Source: Prionace glauca (taxonomy: Eukaryota > Chordata > Chondrichthyes > Carcharhiniformes > Carcharhinidae). Taken from it: a stretch of 64,000 bases of DNA. The position numbers and the translations under genes were made by a program. The DNA is taken from NCBI GenBank assembly GCA_037974335.1, contig CM075724.1:35217168-35281167 (forward strand). The letters run 5' to 3'. Below, one piece after another: positions 47,326 to 58,372 of this stretch; position 1 is the first letter of the stretch, and every line of letters begins with the position of its first letter. The notes beneath the pieces are model-generated. The model did no database searches, was not told the DNA's origin, and saw only the letters and a list, made by a program, of their open reading frames with translations.

Positions 47326-49488
47326 TAGAAATATAGAACTTAGGAGCAGGAAGGGGCCACTGGCCCTTCGAATCTGCTCACCATTCATTACGATCATGGC
47401 TAATAGCCTAATCCTGCTTTCTCCCCATAACCTTTGATCTCATTTGCCTCAAGTGCTATATCCAGCCGCCTCTTGAATAAATTCAATGTTTTGGCATGAA
47501 CTACTTCCTGTGGTGATGAATTTCATAGGCTTACCACTCTCTGGGTGAAGAAATGTCTCCTCATCTCCATTCTAAATGGTCTACCCTGAATCCTTAGACT
47601 GTGATCCTTGGTTCTGAACTCCCCCACCATCGGGAACATCCTCCCTGCATCTATCCTGTCTAGACCCATTAGAATTTTATAAATGTCTATGAGATCCCCC
47701 CTTATTCATCTGAACTCCAGTGAAAACAATCCTAAGCTAATCAATTTCTCCTCATACATCAATCCCGCCATCTCCAGAATCAGCCTGGTAAACTTTTGCT
47801 GTCGTCCCTCAAGAGCAAGGACATCTATCCTCAGAAAAGGAGACCAAAACTGCACACAATACTCTAGGTATGGTCTCACCAAGGCACTATGTAGTTACAA
47901 CAACACATCCCTGCTCCTGTATTTGAAACCTCTTGCAATGAAGGCCAACATGCTATTTATCTTCTTTAGCACCTGCTGTACCTGCATGCTTACCTTCTGA
48001 GACTGGTGCACAAGGACATCCAGGTCCTTCTGCACAATCGCCTCACCCAATTTATAGCCATTCAGGTAGTAATCTGCCTTCTTGTTTTTGCTTCCAAAGT
48101 GAATAACCTCATACTTATCCAAATTATACTGCATTTGCCATTGATTAGCCCACTCACCCAACCTGTCCAGATCGTTCTGACTGATCTCTGTACCCTTTTC
48201 ACAGTTCACCCTCCTACCCAACTTGGTATCATCTGCAAACTGTGAGATGTTAAATTTTGTTTCCCTTCCAAATCATGAATATATATTATGAATAGCTGGG
48301 GCTCCAGTACTGATCCCAGTAGCACCCTACCAGTTACTACCTGCCAATTTGAAAAGCACTCATTAATTCCTTCTCTTTATTTCCTCTCTACCAACCAATT
48401 TTCTATCCATCTCAATACACTTACTCCAATCTCACGCGCTTTAATCTTGCATGATAATCTCTTGCGCAGAACTTTGTTAAACGCTTTCTGAAAGTCCAAA
48501 TATGTCACATCGACTGGTTCCCCCTTGTCAACTTGACTAGTTACATCTTTAAAGAATTCCAACAGATTTGTCAGGCATGATTTCCCCTTCATAAATCCAT
48601 GCTGACTCTGTCTGATCCTGCCACTGCTTTCTAAATGCTCTGTTATAAAGTGCTTGATACTGGATTCAAGAATTTTCCCCACTACCGATGTTAAGCTTGC
48701 TGGTCTGTAATTCCCTGTTTTCTCTCTATCTCCCTTTTTGAATATTGGAGTATATTTGCTACCTTCCAATCTGGAGGGACTGTTCCAAGTTCTATTAAAT
48801 CCTGGAAGATGACCACCAATGCATCCACTATTTCTAAAGCCACTTCCTTAAGTACTCTGGGATGTAGATTATTAGGCCCTGGGGATTTATCCGCTTTCAA
48901 TGCCATCAATTTTCCCAGCACCACTTCTCTACTAATATTGATTTCCCTCAGTTCTTCTCACTCACTAAATCTTGCATTCTCCAACATTTCTGGCATCTGA
49001 TTTGTGTCTTTTATGAACACAGAACCACAGTATGTATTCAGTTGCTCAGCCATTTCTTTGTCTCCTATTATACATTCTCCCTGTTCTGTCTGTAGGGGAC
49101 CTATATTTGTCTTCAACAACCTCTTTCTCATCATGTATCAGTAGAAACTCTTAGTGTCAGTCTGATATTCCCTGCAAGCTTACTTCTGTACTGTATTTTC
49201 CCCCCCTTAATCAATCCCTTAGCCCTTCTTTGCTGAATTCTAAGCTGCTCCCAATCTTCAGATCTATTATTTTTCTTATCCAATCTGTATGTTTCTTCCT
49301 TAGATCGGATACTCTCTCTAATTTCTTAACTTTCTTTCTAGCTCCTTGTATTCTGCTTTTAGGACCTCACTTTTTTTTAACCTATGTCGTTTGTACCACT
49401 GTGCACTGTGACCACTGGCTGTTCACGCTCCCCCTTCAGAAAGTCCTGCAGGCGTTCCAAGACATCCTTGCCCTTAGCACTAGGCACT
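47326..49488 (-). mobile_element. CR1 LINE, older copy reaching past the RT start
   Basis: Pieces: [60 protein letters not shown] and NSMLAFIARGFKYRSRDVLL in different frames. Upstream 49000-49488 is the region before the RT. Many frame breaks, so older than its two left neighbours. Confidence 0.82.
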
Positions 49489-49616
49489 TGATGTGGAGCA
49501 GTGATAATTGTTCTTTGCAAGTTCAATATGACTCTTCTTCAGATACTGCCAGATACGTTGAATTTTCCCAGAACTTTCTGTTTCGATTTTAGAACAATTA
49601 TCACTGCTCCACATCA
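49489..49616. repeat. 26-bp inverted repeat around a short dispersed-repeat piece
   Basis: 49489-49514 and 49591-49616 are exact reverse complements (TGATGTGGAGCAGTGATAAT begins the left arm). The 76 bases between include ACTTTCTGTTTCGATTTTAG, which resembles the reverse of the repeat at 47217. Confidence 0.88.
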
Positions 49617-51725
49617 AAAAACACTACCTGTCACTGCAAGACAGAATGACAAAGTTCTTGTTATTCATCCATCAGCAGTGATCTCAGCAGAGCCAGTACA
49701 GAAAACCTCCTGCAGCACAGTCAGAATGATCTTCCTCTTAAGTCACATGTACAAAAATACAGGAATCAGATCCAGTAATTAAATTGCACATTTGACTTTG
49801 AAATGTTCTACGTACATTTGACGTGCCATGAAATATCTACGTGCTATGTTGAAATACAGTTATGTTTATCTCAATTCATGCTTTAGTCCTGGGACATGAG
49901 GCCAGCACATAGCCATTTCTCTAGCGGAGGTGGCCTCACAACACAAAATGGCACCAACTTGGTTGTTTTGGGGTACTTCTATGATTTCTTACCCTGAACA
50001 GATAGAAACTGCTGGTTAGTGTGGCTCCTTCTCTGAACTGCATTCTCTTCAACCTTGGCTTCCCTGCTTGGAACATATGTTTGATATGGGAACTGGAAAA
50101 TAATCTTCAAAATTCAGACTGCATTGTTGAAGTAGAGTGAAGATGATTTTTACACTAAATTGTACATAATCTGATCTGATTTGATAGCAGTTGTCGTAAA
50201 TGGAAGGTGTTCCATTCTTCAGTAGCAACCTTCTTTATGTTAGTAGTATAAAAATTCACCAAACAGGGCGCAGCACATTCCTAACCACATCTAATTTTAA
50301 GCCTGGTCTCAAATTGTAGCATAAACAATCTTTGCATCATGTGACACAGTTTAAAACCAGAATAAGTTCTAAATAATACTGTACAATAAGGAGTCTTCTG
50401 GCTCTGAGGAAAGCGCCCCTGCTCAGAGCCAGAAGCTCTAAATTCATGTCCCAATGGTGGGCATGTTAGTCACGGAAGGAGTGTTCACGATGTGGCCAAG
50501 TTGGTGGTTAATCAATCTACTAATCCTCCCAATTACCCATGGTGGGCGTTAAGAGGGGGAGAGATTCCTTGGTCAGCCTGGCTGGCTGGTCAGTTTATGG
50601 CAGAAATCCCTCATGTAAATGCATGAGGAGGGCTGCATCCTCCACTGACTGAACACAAAGAAGTAGAAAACCACCCATGTCATTTTTAAAAATGGGTAGC
50701 TGTGAGGACATTAATGTTCTCAGCCTTAGTTTTATGATGTAATATCCTAATATCAGATAAGGACTACAATTGGAACAGCTAAGATATATATACAAATATA
50801 AGATGTTCTCAGCATTTTGTTCATGATATTGGCTGATCTCTTAAATATATTACAGTTTCATAATGTACTCATGGTCATTTTTGCTTCTTTTATCTGAACT
50901 GAGATTATTGAGCAATTACTTATGTAGATCATGCAAAACCTTTTATCATGTGAGGCAGAGTCTTACATTTTAGTTTTTGATGGAGTGCTGAGACTATTTT
51001 TGCATTGGAATAGCGAGCCTTCTGTTTACACCTTCCAGGAGGGAACCCATTAAGAGCCTCCTTTCTCTGACAAAATGCCGCCTCCAGGCTGCCTGACTCA
51101 TAAAGGTGGTATTTTGTCAGAGAAGAGATTTCTGCCTGAAGGGACCATTGGACGCTGTAGAGAAACCCACCAGCAGTTGGCATCTACAGGAATAGTGAGG
51201 AGGCTAGCCACCAGTTCCCTCAATTTAAGCCAGTGCTCCAGTTAAGGGAGGAGAGAAGCTACAATGAGATGAGCTCTCGCAAAGGCAGGAGGAGGAGGAC
51301 AGCCTCTCCAACCAGACAGGAATGGATGAAAGTGGCCAAGGGAGTGAGCAACACTGATATGCTCCTTCCAGCTTGGAGAGGGTGCACAGAGGGAATCCAG
51401 AACCTCAGCAAGGCATGATAGCTGAGTGAGAAAACACTTCACATCTATCTTCTCCTACAGCACTCCCCAGGGTAACACACCTTATAGCCCCACTCATTCC
51501 TCTCCCTGCAGGCACCTCACATCCCCAAACAATCACACTCACCCTTTGTGTAAAATTCCCCTTCATGTCACTCCGGACTGTCCAAAGGACAATTATGTCC
51601 ATTGGCTGGGCTTTACTCAGCAACCAGACTGTTTTTCAATTCTCAACACAAATTCACAGCAAAAACTTTTGTCTTCAGCTGTACACTCATTTAAGATACT
51701 TACCTTCGCATTTCATGTCTCGCAA
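49617..51725. other. No gene recognised 3' of the NLR last exon; one hairpin
   Basis: Contains a 14-bp perfect inverted repeat (50395-50408 with 50422-50435, CTTCTGGCTCTGAG). Part of 51400-51725 should be the 3' UTR of the NLR gene. Confidence 0.5.
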
Positions 51726-51810
51726 TTAATTCAGGCGAAGATTTGGGTTTTTGTGCTTGGCATTTTTTAATCTTTCCTTTCCATCATTTGAAATGTTGTT
51801 CACCAGAATC
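51726..51810 (-). CDS. NLR receptor last coding exon with stop codon
   Basis: 85 bp of coding sequence: 1 base, 27 codons and a TAA stop at 51728-51726. The acceptor is strong (TCTTTTTCTCTTAG). It begins ILVNNISNDGKERLKNAK and ends PNLRLN, a half-degenerate final repeat that caps the LRR domain. NOD1 and NOD2 also end in a short exon carrying an incomplete last repeat. The intron from 55855 to 51811 is about 4 kb. No clear AATAAA was found in the next few hundred bases, so the 3' UTR end is unknown. Confidence 0.8.
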
Positions 51811-52325
51811 CTAAGAGAAAAAGATGTTAAAGAATTCCAAAACACAAAAATTATACTCAAATTCCTTGAGTCAGTAAAACAGTCAAATGGCAGAAAGAAG
51901 GACCACTTTGTCAAGGCTATTTTTTGCCTGCAGTTCTTTCTTCATCCATCAGGATGGGTGATGCAACCTACTTTAAAAAAAAACAATTTCCCTCTTGTAC
52001 TAATTGGGTATAAATGATGTTTGGATGCAGGATCAAAAGGAAAAGCAAGGGGGGGAAATCTCACATATATCATGGAACATACTTGGTCTTCCCAACTGAA
52101 ATGGTGTCAGAGAAATCTCCACTCTAATACTTCAGCTGATACATTTTTTAACTATTTTCTTTTGAAATGGGGATTGTAACCTCTTTCGGACCATTACAAC
52201 ATTCACAGCTATACAATCTCCTCTGACAGACAGCAAAGTCCGAGGAGACTTATAAAATTTCTCAGTTTAATTGCTACGTTGCTTTAACTACTGTGTATCA
52301 AAGAATACCTGCATCTTCATGTTTG

Positions 52326-52645
52326 TCATAGAATCATTGGAGATTTATACAGTAAGAGGCCATTCGGCCCATAGTGTCTATGCCAGACTAAAAATGAGCC
52401 ACCCAGCCTTGTCCCACTTTTCAGCATTTCGCCCGTAGCTCTGAAGTTTATGGCACTTCAGGTGCATTCGTAGACACCTCTGTTTGTGTCTCCACTATCC
52501 TTTCAGTGAGTTCCAAAATCCTTTGGGTGGAAAAACATTTCCTCATCTCCCCTCCAACATTTCTACTGACCTGGTCCCCTGGTCACTGACTGACCTCTCT
52601 GCTAAAATAAATAGACCCTTTCCCCTCCACCCTATCCAGGCTGCT
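52326..52645 (-). mobile_element. CR1 LINE fragment, old
   Basis: CATTCGGCCCATAGTGTCTA, TCCAAAATCCTTTGGGTGGA and CCACCCTATCCAGGCTGCTC are CR1 3' region words in reverse. In the last NLR intron. Confidence 0.65.
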
Positions 52646-53173
52646 CACAACTATGTAATGGAATGGACAGTAGTTATCAATGAACCGTGTTGCATCCCCA
52701 AATTACACTCAATTCTGAGTCTTGAGCTGCTAAAGGAATTGGAAGTTAACCAGGAGGAGGGAACATTTACTAGAGTCCCACTGGCAATGCACAAGTTGAA
52801 TCAGCTGAGTGCTATCTTTGCTAGTGCTTGAGGGTTTGTGAACACCAGTCATGGCAGCAGCTGCTGTGGAAAGGGATAGTGAAGGTTGGATGGGGTGATT
52901 CATCACTCTGACATGCTATAATATTCTGACAAATGGGAAATAGGACTGAAGAAGCAAAGGGTGTGCCCAGATCTGCAGGTATAACTTCTCTCCTTTTTAG
53001 CCAGTTTTTCCTTCTTTCTATGAATGCTCCTTCAAATTTCAAAATGTATGATTTACTGATCTCCTCTATTTTGTCTTGGATGGAGTGGAGTAGGGGGGTG
53101 GGGGAGGTGAGGGGAATGCTATTTGTTCAGTGCTTGTCAGATTGCTACAGTCACTGAGCTGGAAACTCCATTT

Positions 53174-53640
53174 GAACAAAGAACAAAGAACAACCAACAA
53201 CCCAGCACGGGAAACAGGCCCTTCGGCCCAACGAGCCCACGCCACCATCTTAACAAAGCATTTTCCTACACCTACCTTGCCCCGTGTGTATGCTAATTGT
53301 ACCCCTATTGTAACCAGATTCAGGGGAGAATAGTGTAGAGTCAATTTGTTACACCAATCAGCATAAGAGCACGCCTTTGAGGTGTGGGAGGAAACCGGAG
53401 CACCCGGAGGAAACCCATGCAACCACAGGGAGAATGCGCAAACTCCCACAGACACAGGCCCAAATCCATGTATCTGCACAGCTCGCAGTGATAGTCACTG
53501 AACTGTTGTGGTGCCCATCTGCTGGTCCAGGTTTAAGCACACACACGACACGAAGTACTAGGCCACTCTCGAAATATCTAAGAGCAGCCCACGCACGACC
53601 CACCGTGTGCATGCCCCTCGTTTGACAACAAAGTGGACCG
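53174..53640 (-). mobile_element. HE1-like SINE unit with CR1-type (TTCTTTG) tail, type 3
   Basis: Same build as 13895-14325: reversed tail GAACAAAGAACAAAGAACAA, CGGGAAACAGGCCCTTCGGC, the SINE body GTGTGGGAGGAAACCGGAGC, and a shared ~115-base extension (AAGAGCAGCCCACGCACGAC) beyond the head. Confidence 0.72.
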
Positions 53641-53679
53641 ACACACTTGTGGTTTAAAAGAGACAAAACATTAACATGT

Positions 53680-54300
53680 AGTTTTTTTTTATTTCAAAAA
53701 TATACTTTATTCATAAAAAAAAACTCAACTAATCCATTTCAAATATACAATAGCAAATCGAATAGCAAATCAAAACATTTTTACAGATCTGTCCAAATTA
53801 CAGTGTCTACTTTCAATACTCAAAAAAAACAAAAACTATATCTATGTCTCAATATTACAATTACTATTTACAAGGTTTGCATTTCAGTTCTTAAAAAATA
53901 TATACATGTCTCAATAGATTACTGTGTGCCGTTAGTGGTCAGGTTGGCACACAGTTACGCAGGTCGAGGGTATTCTGCAGTTCCCGGGCCCTCGGTCTGC
54001 CTCTGTTAAAGGCCTTACAGTGTGGCCTTTCCCCATTGTACCTTTGCGGCGGCTGCCCCAAGCTTCAGCCCGTCCCTCAGCACGTAGTCCTGGACCTTGG
54101 AATGTGCCAGTCTGCAACACTCGGTCGAGGACAGTTCTTTCTGCTGGAAGATCAGCAAGTTTCGGGCGGACCAAAGTGCATCCTTCACCGAGTTGATGAC
54201 CTTCCAGCAGCAGTTGATATTTGTCTCGGTGTGCGTCCCCGGAAACAGCCCATAGAGCACAGAGTCCTGCGTCACCGAGCTGCTCGGGACGAACCTCGAG
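53680..54300 (-). mobile_element. Tx1/L1-like LINE ORF2 C-terminal fragment
   Basis: An 86-codon frame at 54275-54015 reads SVKDALWSARNLLIFQQKEL, CCRLAHSKVQDYVLRDGLKL and GAAAAKVQWGKATL, a C-terminal motif I associate with fish Tx1-like LINEs. The 3' end is AT-rich with AATAAAG and an A-run. 5'-truncated. The clade is uncertain. Confidence 0.5.
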
Positions 54301-54303
54301 TAT

Positions 54304-55010
54304 TACATTTCCAGTATCGTTCCAAGGTTCTGACCCTTTTTAAAACTGTCTCCTATAACCCTCCATCCCTGTGTCACTCATGTGCCTATCTAAGTAAACC
54401 TTAAACAAGTCCAGCGTGCCTGCCTCAACCATCTTACTTGGTAGTGCATTCCATACCCCCACAACCCACTGTGTGGAAAAATCTCCCTCTAGTATCCATA
54501 TTATACTTCTCCCCTCTCACCCTTAGCTCGTGACCCTTCGTGATATTTGTCTCCAATCTAGGAAAAAGCCTGCCACTGTTGACTCTATCTATACCCTTCA
54601 TTATTTTATACACCTCTATCAGATCCCCCCTTAATCTCCGTCTTTCTAAGGAGAAAAGCCCCAGTTTACCCAATCTTTCCTCATATCCCAGTCCTTCCAT
54701 ACCAGGCAGCATCCTGGTAAACCTCCTCTGCACTCTCTCCAGAGTCTCCACGTTCTTCCAGTAGTAAGGTGACCAGAACTGGATGCAGTACTCCAAATGC
54801 GGCCTAACCAATGTTCTGTACAACTGAAGCTTAGACGCCAGCTCTTATACTCTATACCCCTTCCTATAAAGGATAGCATTCCATAAGCTTTCTTCGCAAC
54901 CTTCTCCACCTGGGTTGCCACCTTCAGAGACTTGTGCACTTGCACTCCCAAGTCCCTCTGCATTTCTATACTCATAATTGGTGTACCTTTTATCATGTAA
55001 CTCCTCCAAT
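54304..55010 (-). mobile_element. CR1 LINE, RT C-terminal part
   Basis: Frames with RVQRRFTRMLPGMEGLGYEE and IEVYKIMKGIDRVNSGRLFP. Close to the copy at 14399-15235. A small deletion near 54830 shifts the frame. Confidence 0.85.
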
Positions 55011-55182
55011 TTGGGTCCTGGGTGATGAACTTCTGTCTTTCTCTTCGTGCTTACTGTTCAGGGAAGCCACTGAAGGAGACCTGCTCAATGTTTAAGACTT
55101 ATTTGGGCTCTTCACTGGAGTTGTCAGTGATTGCAAGGTCCTCACTATCATTGCTATTGCCAGTTCCATCCTTTTCATTCTT

Positions 55183-55404
55183 CATAGAATCCCCACAGTG
55201 AAGAAGAGACCATTCGATCCATTGAGTCTGCACCAACTCTCTGACAGAGAATCTTGCCCAGGCCCTCTCTCCCGTCCTACCCCCATAACCCGATACAATT
55301 CCCATAGCTAATCCATCCATCCTACACATTTTTGGGGTCTAAGGGGCCATTTAGCATTGGCAATGAACCTAATTTGCACACCGTTAGACTGTGGGAGGAA
55401 ACCT
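55183..55404 (-). mobile_element. HE1-like SINE, tail type 1, 5'-truncated
   Basis: Reversed tail CATAGAATCCCCACAGTGAA, then CAACTCTCTGACAGAGAATC. Stops at GACTGTGGGAGGAAAC. Confidence 0.75.
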
Positions 55405-55742
55405 CTACCCTGTGGCATTCTACTCCTTGAGATATAAAGACCAGCATTCGATTAGTCTATGAAATTATTTCTGAAACTGTTCATGACATTTTAATATTCT
55501 GTCTACCTAGAACTCCGCTTACTAAATCTCTTTGGACAGCTGCTGTTTCTCGCAATTCACTCTTTAGAAAGTACTCAGAGCTATGCCTTTTAGGTCCAAA
55601 GCAGATTACCTTGCATTTGCCCTGACATTAAAATCCATTTGCCACAGCTTTGCCCATTCACTTCATCAATATTTCTTTATAATTTTATGCTTCCATTTAT
55701 GCTGCTTATCTTTGTTTTATTGGCAAGTTTGGATATGTGGCT
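55405..55742 (-). mobile_element. CR1 LINE fragment, old
   Basis: GCAGATTACCTTGCATTTGC and AAAATCCATTTGCCACAGCT are CR1 RT-region words in reverse. Ends about 110 bases before the penultimate NLR exon. Confidence 0.6.
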
Positions 55743-55855
55743 AAAAAAGCAATTTCCCAATAAAAAGTCAGCCTTCTATGTATGTTGGTAATTTGTCAAT
55801 AAATTCTAAATGGACAACTTTTTAAAGGCATGAAGAAATAAAACAAAATTCTTAC

Positions 55856-55939
55856 CACAACTCTTCCAGTGTGTCATTCACTCCTAAAGCACTTCTAAAG
55901 TAATCACTCCCCCTTTCAGTGATATCATTGTCTCCGAGC
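55856..55939 (-). CDS. NLR receptor LRR exon (penultimate)
   Basis: 84 bp with acceptor TTGTTTGCAG and donor GTAAGA. Encodes a repeat starting LGDNDITERGSDYFRSAL and ending NDTLEELW. The ending NDTLEELW closely parallels NDTILEVW, which I recall at the same place in NOD2. This is the main sequence argument for a NOD2-like identity. The final tryptophan codon is TG plus the first G of the last exon. Confidence 0.85.
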
Positions 55940-56097
55940 CTGCAAACAAGTATTATTCATGCTTTCAATCAGCAACCGACACAGTAGAGGCAATATATAA
56001 CATGAAATCCTTTAAATGGGAAGGTTCTGAGTCACAGAATGATAAACTGAACACAAAACAAAGCAACACCATTGCTTTAATGCAGTTGTTCTCCATG

Positions 56098-56332
56098 GGG
56101 CAGCATGGTGGCACAGTGGTTAGCACTTCTGCCTCACAGTGCCAGGGATCAGGGTTAAATTTCGACCTTGGGTCACTGTTAGTGTCAAGTTTGGATATTG
56201 TCCCCGTGTCTGTGTGGGTTTCCTCTGTGTGTTCTGGTTTCTTCTCACAGTCTAAAGATGTGCAGGTTAGGTTGACTGGCCACACTAAATTGACCCTAGT
56301 GTCAGGCGGATTAGCAGGGTAAATATGAAGGT
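56098..56332 (+). mobile_element. HE1-like SINE, 3'-truncated
   Basis: Head GGGGCAGCATGGTGGCACAG. Stops after AGCAGGGTAAATATGAAGG with no tail. Loss of the 3' end is unusual for a retroposed copy and suggests a later deletion. Confidence 0.8.
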
Positions 56333-56659
56333 GAGGGGGAACAAGGAAACCAAGTTCAGAGAAACAGTGAACATAATAGTATCGATCAAACATAAAGAAA
56401 TAAAATGTTACAATGGAAAGAGATAGAATGCAGGTTTGAGATGGTTGGATCACTTAGCAGGTGATAAGAAATGAGAGTAAGGTATCAGAAGAATCTTCCC
56501 AGACATGGGAATGGTGTTCCAGTGGTTTAAAAGAGAGTTGGAGGATTTTTGAGAGGAAGACAAGTATTTAGCATGAAAATGGAACCTAAAACCCATGGAG
56601 GCATCTTTAGCAATGGATAAGATGTGTAAGTTCCATTTAAAGTCAGAGGAGATAGTAAG

Positions 56660-56735
56660 GCTCACCTGAGGAAGGAGCAGCGTTCTGAAAGCTTGTGATT
56701 CCAAATAAACCTGTTTTGAGACTTCTTAATATAGT
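56660..56735 (+). mobile_element. Penelope-like tail fragment
   Basis: GAAGGAGCAGCGTTCTGAAA followed by AAATAAACCTGTTTTGAGAC matches the end of the element at 28.75-28.83 kb. Borders are approximate. It lies in an NLR intron. Confidence 0.6.
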
Positions 56736-56940
56736 AAAGCTAAGACGGTTGATAAAAAAGGAATATTATTACAGAAGACATGCAATCAGAAGGCAAAGGA
56801 TGAACAGAAGTGTGGAATCATCAGATGAATGTTGGATATTAACTGTAAAGTTCAATAATATGAAAAAGGAATTGAGTATCAGGGAGAACACGGATCAGGG
56901 GAGTCTCTGACTTATTGAAACAAAAAGTTAGACAGGAAGG

Positions 56941-57879
56941 GGGCGATTCTCCCATCGTGACCCTCAAATTTTCTGGTGGGTCAGGTCAAGAGATGCGTGT
57001 GTTAGCCTATTTGGAATGCATAGTCTCCCAAATACAGTAAAAAGTCTGATAACACTGTAGTCTCCCAAAGCCAGAGAACAGTTGCAGTTGGGACCACGCT
57101 GGAAATCGGCGGGAAGAGAGGTAAGTGATTTTAATCTGTTTAAAATGTAATTTTAATCTATTTTAAATGTCATTATCGGGCCAGGCACGGAACACGCCAG
57201 GCTCGATAGCATCTCCCACCCCACTCAAGTGGGGTTTAGAGTAGCTCCTCACATTCGGGGAACGAGCAGGAGACCCCACTGGAGTAAAGCGGGGCAATCG
57301 GGGCCCCCCGGGAGTCATGCGGTGGGGATGGTGCGCCTTGGCAGTGTGAGCCTGTGCCCACTAGCACTGCCCAAGGGGCAAAGTGACATTGCTTGGGAGG
57401 CATCTTGACACTGCCCAGCAGACAATGGACAGTGCCAAGGGGGCAGGGTCTATTGTGGGCAGGGTTGAGTGGACGATCGGTGGGGGTGGGGGGGCTCCCA
57501 TTGCCACTTTGCATGGCGATCAATCTGCTGAGGGGGGGTGGTCTGCTGTGGTGTGGGGGGCCTGAAGATTAAGGCACTCCAGGACGGGGGGGGTTGGGGC
57601 TGGCCTGGAAATTGTCATTAGGGGCCACAATTGGGCAATTGAGCTGAACAGCAAATGGAGAGACTGACAGAGCGGGGCTACTGCACATGTGCAGAGTTCC
57701 AGAAGTGTCGACCTCTGGCATGAATAGGCCCCACCTCCGCCCCGGCTTTATATTGAGATTCACAATTGGGACCTCTGCATTGCATAGCATGAGGAGATTC
57801 AGATCTGAAGTTGCACTAAAAAAAAGTCATGATCTAGGCCAGTTTTCTTGCCAATTCAGCACTTTTGGGAGAATCGCCC
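56941..57879. mobile_element. 939-bp GC-rich element with 14-bp inverted ends
   Basis: GGGCGATTCTCCCA at 56941-56954 and its exact reverse complement at 57866-57879. The interior is GC-rich with CACTGCCCA/CAGTGCCA words. No coding frame and no clear target duplication. May be a non-autonomous DNA transposon. Contains the 25-bp Penelope micro-insertion. Confidence 0.55.
57033..57057 (-). mobile_element. 25-bp Penelope-tail micro-insertion
   Basis: Only 25 bases, containing CAGTAAAAAGTCTGATAACA, a piece of the Penelope tail. It is bounded by a perfect 12-bp duplication TAGTCTCCCAAA at 57021-57032 and 57058-57069. It sits inside the 939-bp inverted-end element. Confidence 0.75.
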
Positions 57880-58201
57880 ACTAAGCTACAACTACTGCAC
57901 CACCAGAATGTTTTGAGAGGAAGTTATCTGGCCAAAAACGTATCACTGGCACAAAGCCATATGATGATAACTTAGAAGTGAACCTCGTCAAAAGTTTTGG
58001 AGATGTTCAAGGATGTTGTAAGCCATATTTTCAAAGATAAATTTGGAACTCTCAGGGTCTTGGCTAAACTGAAATTAAACAACAGCTCACACAACCTTAC
58101 CAGTAAGGGAAAGGGAATTGTACTTGGAAAGTAAAATTGATTGCTATCTGAGGGAGAAGATGAACATGAGAAAATTTCCCAGAATGATGTACGGAGTGAG
58201 A

Positions 58202-58372
58202 GAAATTAGGGTTTATTTATTAATGTCACAAGTAGGCTTACATTAACACAGCAATGAAGTTACTGTGAAAATCCCCGAGTCACGACACTCCGGCGTCTGT
58301 TCAGGTGTACTGAGGGAGAATTCAGCATGGCCAGAGCACCTAACCAGCATGTCTTTCGGACTTGAGGTTGGT
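58202..58372 (-). mobile_element. HE1-like SINE 3' half, tail type 2
   Basis: Reversed tail TTTATTTATTAATGTCACAA, then GGCTTACATTAACACAGCAA. Ends at AGCATGTCTTTCGGACTTG. Confidence 0.8.

Noticed and set aside
50929-51183. 84-aa frame as a further NLR exon
   Set aside because: It lies beyond the stop codon of the terminal exon and has no LRR pattern or splice phase.
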